Of a DNA stretch of 64,000 nt, positions 57,922 through 64,000 are shown in pieces; position 1 is the stretch's first letter, and each line of letters begins with the position of its first letter. Source of the DNA: Klebsiella terrigena (lineage in GTDB: Bacteria; Pseudomonadota; Gammaproteobacteria; Enterobacterales; Enterobacteriaceae); NCBI RefSeq assembly GCF_006539725.1, contig NZ_BJNO01000013.1, positions 1 through 64,000 of the forward strand. Reading direction: 5' to 3'. The notes under the pieces were generated by a model. The model was not told the DNA's origin, did no database searches, and saw only the letters and a list, made by a program, of their open reading frames with translations. The position numbers were made by a program, and so were the translations under genes.

Positions 57922-59466
57922 ATGTCGGTTTCTAAAAAACCTATGGTACTGGTCATTCTGGATGGCTATGGCTACCGTGAAGAGCAGCAGGATAACGCTA
58001 TTTATAGCGCAAAAACCCCCGTTATGGACGCGCTGTGGGCGAAACGCCCTCATCTGCTGATTGATGCTTCAGGCCTCGAAGTGGGCCTGCCGGATCGCCA
58101 GATGGGCAACTCCGAAGTGGGCCACGTTAACCTTGGCGCCGGTCGTATCGTTTACCAGGACCTGACCCGTCTCGATGTTGAAATCAAAGAGCGGACGTTC
58201 TTTGCTAACCCGGTACTGACCGCGGCGGTAGACAAAGCGACGGCTGCGGGCAAAGCGGTTCACATCATGGGCCTGATGTCTCCCGGCGGCGTTCACAGCC
58301 ACGAAGACCACATCATGGCGATGGTTGAACTGGCAGCGGAGCGCGGCGCGGAAAAAATCTACCTGCACGCGTTCCTCGACGGCCGCGATACTCCGCCGCG
58401 CAGTGCGGAAAAAACGCTGGCGAAGTTCGAAGAAAAATTTGCCGCCCTCGGCAAAGGCCGCGTGGCCTCTATTATCGGTCGCTACTACGCAATGGACCGC
58501 GACAACCGCTGGGATCGCGTCGAGCAGGCGTATAACCTGATGACCCTGGCGCAGGGCGAGTTCCAGGCCGATAGCGCCGTTGCCGGTCTGCAGGCCGCCT
58601 ACGCCCGTGATGAAAACGACGAGTTCGTTAAAGCCACCGTGATCCGCGCCGCCGGCCAGGCCGATGCGGCAATGGAAGACGGCGATGCGCTGATTTTCAT
58701 GAACTTCCGCGCTGACCGCGCCCGTGAGATCACCCGCGCCTTCGTCAACGCTGATTTCGACGGCTTTGCGCGTAAGAAAACGGTTAAGCTCGATTTCGTG
58801 ATGCTGACCGAATACGCCGCGGATATCAAAGTCGCCTGCGCCTACCCGCCGGCTTCTCTGGAAAACACCTTCGGCGAATGGATGGCCAAAAACGATAAAA
58901 CGCAGCTGCGTATCTCCGAAACGGAAAAATACGCGCACGTCACCTTCTTCTTTAACGGCGGCGTCGAAGAGCCGTTTAAAGGCGAAGAGCGTATTTTGAT
59001 CAACTCCCCGAAAGTCGCGACCTACGATCTGCAGCCGGAAATGAGCTCCGCCGAGCTGACTGAAAAACTGGTTGCGGCCATCAAAGGCGGCGAGTACGAC
59101 ACCATCATCTGCAACTATCCAAACGGCGATATGGTCGGCCACACCGGGGTCATGGAAGCGGCGATTAAAGCCGTTGAAACGCTGGATAACTGTGTCGAAC
59201 AGGTGGTTAACGCAGTCGAAGCCGCTGGCGGCCAGCTGCTGATCACCGCCGATCACGGCAACGCTGAGCAGATGCGCGACCCTTCTACCGGACAGGCTCA
59301 TACTGCCCACACCAACCTGCCGGTACCGCTGATCTACGTCGGTGATAAAACCGTGAAAGCGGCCGCAGATGGCAAACTTTCCGATATCGCGCCGACCATG
59401 CTGTCGCTGATGGGAATGGAAATCCCGCAAGAGATGACTGGCAAGCCGCTGTTCATCGTGGAATAA
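57922..59466 (+). CDS. gpmI: 2,3-bisphosphoglycerate-independent phosphoglycerate mutase
   Basis: Manganese-dependent glycolytic enzyme of 514 aa. The phosphoserine Ser64 lies in MGNSEVGH; metal ligands appear in [17 protein letters not shown] and [10 protein letters not shown]. Start at 57922 ([15 protein letters not shown]) matches E. coli; an upstream in-frame extension is not needed. First of gpmI-envC-yibQ. Confidence 0.98.
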   Translation: MSVSKKPMVLVILDGYGYREEQQDNAIYSAKTPVMDALWAKRPHLLIDASGLEVGLPDRQMGNSEVGHVNLGAGRIVYQDLTRLDVEIKERTFFANPVLTAAVDKATAAGKAVHIMGLMSPGGVHSHEDHIMAMVELAAERGAEKIYLHAFLDGRDTPPRSAEKTLAKFEEKFAALGKGRVASIIGRYYAMDRDNRWDRVEQAYNLMTLAQGEFQADSAVAGLQAAYARDENDEFVKATVIRAAGQADAAMEDGDALIFMNFRADRAREITRAFVNADFDGFARKKTVKLDFVMLTEYAADIKVACAYPPASLENTFGEWMAKNDKTQLRISETEKYAHVTFFFNGGVEEPFKGEERILINSPKVATYDLQPEMSSAELTEKLVAAIKGGEYDTIICNYPNGDMVGHTGVMEAAIKAVETLDNCVEQVVNAVEAAGGQLLITADHGNAEQMRDPSTGQAHTAHTNLPVPLIYVGDKTVKAAADGKLSDIAPTMLSLMGMEIPQEMTGKPLFIVE

Positions 59467-59475
59467 TCCTTCCCC

Positions 59476-60747
59476 ATGAGGGGAAAGGCGACTTATTCAA
59501 ATACATGGATCGCAACCACGGTGCGATCCGTTCTTTACGCCAGCGCGTTCAGCGCTGGCGTATTGCTGTGCGCCGTACCTGCCCACGCGGACGATCGCGA
59601 TCAGCTAAAATCCATTCAGGCCGATATTGCCGCTAAACAGCGTGCGATACAGCAGCAGCAACAGCAGCGCGCTTCCCTGCTCGCTCAGCTAAAGAGCCAG
59701 GAAGAAGCCATCTCCGCCGCCGCCCGCAAGCTGCGCGAAACCCAGGCCACCCTGACCCAGCTGAACAAGCAGATTGACGAGATGAACGCCTCTATCGCCA
59801 AACTGGAGCGTCAGCGCGCCTCGCAGGAGCGCAACCTCTCCGCCCAGCTGGACGCCGCGTTTCGCCAGGGGCCGCACACCGGCATGCAGATGATCCTCAG
59901 CGGCGAAGAAGGCCAGCGCAACCAGCGTATCCAGGCCTACTACGGCTATCTCAACCAGGCCCGCCAGGAGACCATCGCGCAGCTGAAGCAAACGCGTGAA
60001 GAAGTCACCGCGCAAAAGGCCGAGCTGGAAGAGAAGCAGAGCCAGCAGCAAACGCTGGTCTACGAGCAGCGCGCGCAGCAGGCCAAGCTTGAGCAGGCGC
60101 GTAACGAGCGTAAAAAGACGCTTTCCGGCCTCGAATCCTCCATTCAGCAGGGGCAACAGCAGCTGGGCGAAATGCGGGCCAACGAATCGCGTCTGCGCGG
60201 TCGCGTTGCCCAGGCAGAAGCGGCGGCTAAGGCTCGCGCGGAGCGCGAAGCCCGCGAAGCGCAGGCGGTCCGCGATCGCCAGCAGGACGCCTCCCGCAAA
60301 GGCACCACCTACAAACCATCTGAAAGCGAACGTTCGCTGATGTCCCGTACCGGCGGACTGGGTTCGCCGCGCGGCCAGGCCTACTGGCCGGTTCGCGGCA
60401 CGCTGCTTCACCGCTATGGCGAACAGCTGCAAGGTGAACTACGTTGGAAGGGGATGGTTATCGCCGCGTCTGAAGGCACCGAGGTCAAAGCGATTGCCGA
60501 TGGCCGGGTGATCCTCGCCGACTGGCTGCAGGGCTACGGCCTGGTGGTGGTCGTTGAGCACGGTAAAGGCGATATGAGCCTGTACGGCTATAATCAAAGC
60601 GCGCTGGTCAGCGTCGGGACTCAGGTCCGGGCGGGCCAGGCAATTGCCCTCGTCGGCAGCAGCGGCGGTCAAGGCCGTCCGTCGCTCTATTTCGAAATTC
60701 GTCGCCAGGGTCAGGCGGTCAATCCACAGCCGTGGTTGGGAAGATAA
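59476..60747 (+). CDS. envC: Murein hydrolase activator EnvC
   Basis: Periplasmic division protein (423 aa) that activates the amidases AmiA and AmiB at the septum and is itself recruited by FtsEX. An N-terminal signal (ending in AHA before DDRDQ) is followed by a long coiled coil (about 40-280) and a degenerate LytM/M23 domain (HRYGEQLQGELRWKGMVI, GLVVVVEHGKGDMSLYGYN) that lacks full zinc ligands, as expected for an activator. Start may be the ATG at 59476 or a GTG at 59521. Confidence 0.95.
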   Translation: MRGKATYSNTWIATTVRSVLYASAFSAGVLLCAVPAHADDRDQLKSIQADIAAKQRAIQQQQQQRASLLAQLKSQEEAISAAARKLRETQATLTQLNKQIDEMNASIAKLERQRASQERNLSAQLDAAFRQGPHTGMQMILSGEEGQRNQRIQAYYGYLNQARQETIAQLKQTREEVTAQKAELEEKQSQQQTLVYEQRAQQAKLEQARNERKKTLSGLESSIQQGQQQLGEMRANESRLRGRVAQAEAAAKARAEREAREAQAVRDRQQDASRKGTTYKPSESERSLMSRTGGLGSPRGQAYWPVRGTLLHRYGEQLQGELRWKGMVIAASEGTEVKAIADGRVILADWLQGYGLVVVVEHGKGDMSLYGYNQSALVSVGTQVRAGQAIALVGSSGGQGRPSLYFEIRRQGQAVNPQPWLGR

Positions 60748-60750
60748 GTT

Positions 60751-61698
60751 TTGCTTCAATTTCGCAGAATTGCACTCGCGGTAGCCGGTACGCTGGCTTT
60801 CGCAGCGCCAGCTTTTGCTGGCAAACTCTCCATTGTTATTGACGACTTTGGCTATCGTCCACAGACGGAAAATCAGGTGCTGGCGCTGCCGGCCACCGTC
60901 TCCGTCGCCGTGTTACCTAATGCTCCGCACGCCCGTGAAATGGCGACCAAAGCGCACGGCCTCGGCCATGAGGTGCTCATTCACCTGCCGATGGCGCCGC
61001 TCAGCAAACAACCGCTGGAAAAAGACACCCTGCGCCCGGATATGAGCAGCGCGGAGATCGAGCGCATCATCCGTGAAGCCTATGGCAAAGTGCCGTACGC
61101 CGTGGGGCTGAACAACCACATGGGCAGCGCAATGACCTCCAGCCTGTTCGGTATGCAGAAGGTGATGCAGGCGCTGGAACGCTACAATCTCTACTTCCTC
61201 GACAGCGTGACCATTGGCAATAGCCAGGCGATGCGTGCCGCGCAGGGTACCGGGGTGAAGGTGATTAAGCGCAAGGTGTTCCTCGACGATACGCAGAATG
61301 AAGCGGATATCCGCGTTCAGTTCAACCGGGCGATCGCCCTGGCGCGGCGTAACGGTTCGGCGATTGCTATCGGCCACCCGCACCCCACCACGGTGCGCGT
61401 GCTGCAGCAGATGGTCTATAGCCTGCCGTCGGACATTACCCTCGTGCGCCCGAGCAGCCTGCTCAACGAGCCGCAGGTGGATACCTCCACGCCAAATACC
61501 GCGCCGCCGTCGCAGACCGTGCCGCCAACGAAGCCGCGTAATCCGTTCCGCGGCGTGAAGTACTGCAAGCCGAAGCATCCGCCTGAACCGGTGTACGCCA
61601 GCCGGTTCTTTAGTATCCTCAGCGAAAGCATTAGCCAGAGCGCGCTGGTGCAGTATTACCAGCTGAAATGGCAGGGCTGGGATACGCCGACGAACTAG
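60751..61698 (+). CDS. yibQ: YibQ, divergent polysaccharide deacetylase-family exported protein
   Basis: Exported protein of 315 aa. Signal peptide ends AAPAFA before GKLSIVIDDFGYR; the fold is the divergent polysaccharide deacetylase 2 type with IDDFGY, HLPMAP, GLNNHMGSAMT and GHPHPTT motifs. The start codon is TTG, 3 nt after the envC stop with a weak GGGAAG ribosome site, so translation probably relies on coupling to envC. The stop codon overlaps that of the convergent glycosyltransferase gene in CTAG. Confidence 0.93.
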   Translation: MLQFRRIALAVAGTLAFAAPAFAGKLSIVIDDFGYRPQTENQVLALPATVSVAVLPNAPHAREMATKAHGLGHEVLIHLPMAPLSKQPLEKDTLRPDMSSAEIERIIREAYGKVPYAVGLNNHMGSAMTSSLFGMQKVMQALERYNLYFLDSVTIGNSQAMRAAQGTGVKVIKRKVFLDDTQNEADIRVQFNRAIALARRNGSAIAIGHPHPTTVRVLQQMVYSLPSDITLVRPSSLLNEPQVDTSTPNTAPPSQTVPPTKPRNPFRGVKYCKPKHPPEPVYASRFFSILSESISQSALVQYYQLKWQGWDTPTN

Positions 61699-62492
61699 AG
61701 AGATCGGGAACCCGGGCGCTTTTTCGCCACGGGTTCCCGTTTATCCCCCTCGGCATACCAGGCTTTAAAATATTTCAGGAAGCTGTAGAAGGTGGCGTAT
61801 AGCCCGGTCACCAGCCCTACTTTCCCACGACGCCACGCCCCGCTGAACAGATACCACTTAAAAAACGCACCAATCGCGCTGATAGCGGCGCGGCTCAGCG
61901 AGGGCCTGATCTTCTGGTACTTCACCAGCCGGGTGGTATAGCTATTGAGCTTATGAAAGACTTCATGCAGCGAGTAGAAGGTATCGTGACGCACGTGGCC
62001 GGGCAGCCTGATTGAGCGGCTGTGGCCGACGACGCGATCGTCCACCGGGCGATCGTTAAAGGCCGCCACGGTGCGGTTGAATAAGCGGACCGGGTAATCC
62101 GGCGATGAAACGGGGTAAATGGTTCTGACCGCCTCCCCCAGAACATACCAGTAGCGCGGCAGACGCCAGGCGCAGTCAGGATCGATCGCCTCCCCGGCTT
62201 TGAGCCTTAGAATGGCGGCAACCGCCTCGGCATCAAGGATTTCGTCACTGTCCATACACAGCACCCAGTCATGACTGGCCAGCGCCGTGGCGTAGTTCAT
62301 CTGCGCTCCGTGGGCAGTATAGGCGTGGTGATGAACCTGCAATCCAAACTGCCGGCAGATATCCAGCGTCGCATCCGTGCTGCCTGAATCAACGACAATA
62401 CACTCGTCCGCCACTTCTAATAGCGGGGGCAAAACCTCCCGCAGCAGGCGGGCGGAATCACAGGTCAGCAGGCATACAGTGAGTTTAAGCAT
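61695..62492 (-). CDS. Family 2 glycosyltransferase, WaaE-like
   Basis: Cytoplasmic, membrane-associated glycosyltransferase of 265 aa. The GT-A motifs are LTVCLLTCDSA, VVDSGSTDATLDIC and the metal-binding LCMDSDEILD. The C-terminal region (FKWYLFSGAWRRGKVGLVTGLYATFYSFLKYFKAW) is the amphipathic helix typical of WaaE/KdtX LPS-core glucosyltransferases. It occupies the place of E. coli waaH (yibD), but the sequence is unrelated to WaaH beyond the GT2 fold. Nearness to tdh-kbl, which borders the waa cluster in enterics, suggests LPS core work; acceptor and sugar are unknown. Confidence 0.83.
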   Translation of the reverse strand: MLKLTVCLLTCDSARLLREVLPPLLEVADECIVVDSGSTDATLDICRQFGLQVHHHAYTAHGAQMNYATALASHDWVLCMDSDEILDAEAVAAILRLKAGEAIDPDCAWRLPRYWYVLGEAVRTIYPVSSPDYPVRLFNRTVAAFNDRPVDDRVVGHSRSIRLPGHVRHDTFYSLHEVFHKLNSYTTRLVKYQKIRPSLSRAAISAIGAFFKWYLFSGAWRRGKVGLVTGLYATFYSFLKYFKAWYAEGDKREPVAKKRPGSRSL

Positions 62493-62607
62493 AGTGTTTA
62501 TAAGGTTTAGCGGTGATTAAACAAAATGTATAAACGAACAGGCCGAAAATCGATTTAGAAATAGTGCTTTTACGATGAAGTACGCTTGAAATGTTATCCA
62601 AATCTAA

Positions 62608-62633
62608 ATAAAAAAAAGCGCCCGCAGGCGCTC
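62608..62633 (-). terminator. Terminator of kbl-tdh
   Basis: On the minus strand GAGCGCC and GGGCGCT pair around a short loop and are followed by TTTTTTTT. It lies 57 nt after the tdh stop. The rest of the 62493-62689 gap is AT-rich and would hold the glycosyltransferase promoter. Confidence 0.92.
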
Positions 62634-62689
62634 AGAATATGCGTTAGCAAAACGGGTATCGGTCTGCTAACGCGGCGGACAACGGACCT

Positions 62690-63715
62690 TTAATCCCAGC
62701 TCAGAATCACTTTACCCGACTGGCCGGAGCGCATCGCGTCAAAGCCCTGCTGGAAATCATCAATGCCGAAACGGTGGGTGATAATCGGCGACAGGTCTAA
62801 ACCTGACTGGATCAGCGCTGCCATCTTGTACCAGGTTTCAAACATCTCGCGACCGTAAATCCCCTTGATGAATAGGCCCTTAAAGATGACCTTGGTCCAG
62901 TCGATGGACATATCGGATGGCGGAATACCGAGCATCGCAATACGGCCACCGTGGTTCATGGTGTCCAGCATGGTGCGAAACGCCGGCGGCGCGCCGGACA
63001 TCTCCAGACCCACGTCGAACCCTTCGGTCATGCCCAGTTCGGCCATCACGTCGGCAAGGCTCTCCTGCGCAACGTTAACCGCGCGGGTAACGCCCATCTT
63101 ACGCGCCAGGCCCAGACGGTATTCGTTGACGTCGGTGATCACCACGTTGCGCGCGCCGACGTGCTTAGCGACCGCCGCCGCCATGATGCCAATCGGGCCG
63201 GCGCCGGAAACCAGCACATCTTCGCCGACGAGGTCGAAGGAGAGCGCGGTGTGGACAGCGTTTCCAAAGGGGTCAAAAATCGACGCCAGATCGTCAGAAA
63301 TATTGTCAGGAATTTTGAAGGCGTTGAAGGCCGGGATCACCAGATACTCGGCAAAACAGCCGGGACGGTTAACGCCAACCCCAATGGTGTTGCGGCACAG
63401 GTGAGTACGCCCGGCGCGACAGTTACGACAGTGGCCGCAGGTAATATGACCTTCGCCGGAAACGCGATCGCCCAGCTTAAAGCCGCGAACTTCCTGACCG
63501 ATACCCACGACTTCACCGACGTATTCGTGCCCTACCACCATCGGCACCGGGATGGTCTTCTGCGACCACTCGTCCCAGTTATAGATGTGTACGTCGGTAC
63601 CGCAAATTGCGGTCTTACGGATTTTAATCAGCAGATCGTTGTGGCCGACTTCCGGTTCCGGTACGTCGGTCATCCAGATGCCTTCTTCCGCTTTCAGTTT
63701 GGATAACGCTTTCAT
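62690..63715 (-). CDS. tdh: L-threonine 3-dehydrogenase
   Basis: Zinc and NAD-dependent medium-chain dehydrogenase (341 aa) that oxidises threonine to 2-amino-3-ketobutyrate, the substrate of Kbl. Catalytic zinc ligands are Cys38 (AICGTD) and His63-Glu64 (VGHEYVG); the structural zinc site is [15 protein letters not shown]. The Rossmann motif is [15 protein letters not shown]. Second gene of kbl-tdh. Confidence 0.98.
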   Translation of the reverse strand: MKALSKLKAEEGIWMTDVPEPEVGHNDLLIKIRKTAICGTDVHIYNWDEWSQKTIPVPMVVGHEYVGEVVGIGQEVRGFKLGDRVSGEGHITCGHCRNCRAGRTHLCRNTIGVGVNRPGCFAEYLVIPAFNAFKIPDNISDDLASIFDPFGNAVHTALSFDLVGEDVLVSGAGPIGIMAAAVAKHVGARNVVITDVNEYRLGLARKMGVTRAVNVAQESLADVMAELGMTEGFDVGLEMSGAPPAFRTMLDTMNHGGRIAMLGIPPSDMSIDWTKVIFKGLFIKGIYGREMFETWYKMAALIQSGLDLSPIITHRFGIDDFQQGFDAMRSGQSGKVILSWD

Positions 63716-63724
63716 CTCACACCC

Positions 63725-64000
63725 TCAGGCAATGACGCCCAGTTGTTTGCCGATGCGGGTAAAGGCTTCCACCGCACGTTCAATTTGTTCAGGGGTATGC
63801 GCCGCAGACATCTGGGTACGAATACGCGCCTGGCCTTTTGGTACCACCGGATAGAAGAATCCGGTGACGTAAATACCTTCTTTCTGCAGCTCGCGGGCAA
63901 AATTCTGCGCCACGGTCGCTTCGCCGAGCATCACCGGAATGATGGCGTGATCGGCGCCCGCCAGGGTAAAGCCCGCAGCGGTCATTTTTTCGCGGAACAG
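63725..64000 (-). CDS. kbl: 2-Amino-3-ketobutyrate CoA ligase, C-terminal part
   Basis: Only the last 91 codons are inside the window; the gene continues beyond the right edge. The visible part (MLGEATVAQNFARELQKEGIYV, FFYPVVPKGQARIRTQMSAAHT, then the end GKQLGVIA) is the C-terminal small domain of the PLP-dependent alpha-oxoamine synthase family. Kbl splits 2-amino-3-ketobutyrate with CoA to glycine and acetyl-CoA. The stop is 9 nt before the tdh start. Confidence 0.95.
   Translation of the reverse strand: MFREKMTAAGFTLAGADHAIIPVMLGEATVAQNFARELQKEGIYVTGFFYPVVPKGQARIRTQMSAAHTPEQIERAVEAFTRIGKQLGVIA

Noticed and set aside
58069-59430. 453-codon frame antisense to gpmI
   Set aside because: Shadow of gpmI codon bias.
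61695-62492. Naming the glycosyltransferase waaH from its position
   Set aside because: The sequence does not resemble E. coli WaaH apart from the GT2 fold; the C-terminal region is of the WaaE type.

Overview
The window is a chromosomal segment of an enteric bacterium (Enterobacteriaceae). Gene order follows the E. coli K-12 segment from proK to kbl almost gene for gene: proK, eptB, yhjX, yhjY, tag, yiaC, bisC, yiaD, ghrB, yiaF, yiaG, cspA, glyS, glyQ, ysaB, wecH, the xyl cluster, bax, malS, avtA, ysaA, selB, selA, yibF, yibH, yibI, the mtl cluster, yibT, yibL, lldPRD, trmL, cysE, gpsA, secB, grxC, yibN, gpmI, envC, yibQ, tdh, kbl. High GC, strong GC3 bias and a 2-ketogluconate (kgu) operon point to the Klebsiella/Raoultella/Enterobacter side of the family rather than Escherichia. 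Genus is an inference. I see no insertion sequence, prophage or CRISPR array.

Layout. 1-376: a GACT microsatellite, a 64-bp direct repeat that includes the 3' end of tRNA-Pro, and proK itself. 458-8885: envelope, transport and repair genes (eptB, yhjX with a conserved YpdB operator, yhjY, tag, yiaC, bisC, yiaD). 9000-14194: a LacI-type regulator (ptxS-like) followed by kguE-kguK-kguT-ghrB, a cassette to import 2-ketogluconate, phosphorylate it and reduce 2-keto-6-phosphogluconate to 6-phosphogluconate. The E. coli-conserved ghrB is its last gene. 14293-20412: yiaF, an orphan aromatic-acid transporter with PcaR/PcaU-like sites, yiaG, cspA with its cold-shock leader, an ABC-F ATPase not found here in E. 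coli, and two small exported proteins.

20511-33460: glyQS, ysaB, wecH and the complete D-xylose system (xylAB divergent from xylFGH, then xylR). 33525-38630: bax, malS with MalT boxes, avtA, ysaA. 38751-39080 is a decayed fragment of the IclR-type regulator plaR (yiaJ) lying directly against selB. It is the scar left by loss of the yiaK-S/aldB region that sits here in E. coli. 39095-44625: selAB, yibF, yibH, yibI. 44839-48958: the mannitol PTS operon mtlADR with four good CRP sites and folded RNA between mtlA and mtlD. 49447-53699: yibL and the L-lactate operon lldPRD with two LldR operators 126 bp apart. 53793-64000: trmL, cysE-gpsA-secB-grxC-yibN, gpmI-envC-yibQ, a family 2 glycosyltransferase where E. 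coli has waaH, and tdh-kbl (kbl is cut by the window end).

Most of the window is ordinary core genome. The parts most worth a second look are the structured leader of the ABC-F gene (19529-19682), the tRNA-end duplication at proK, the orphan AAHS transporter and its operators, the plaR scar, and the mutually exclusive hairpins between mtlA and mtlD. Statements comparing with E. coli or other species rest on remembered family sequences; no alignment was run.
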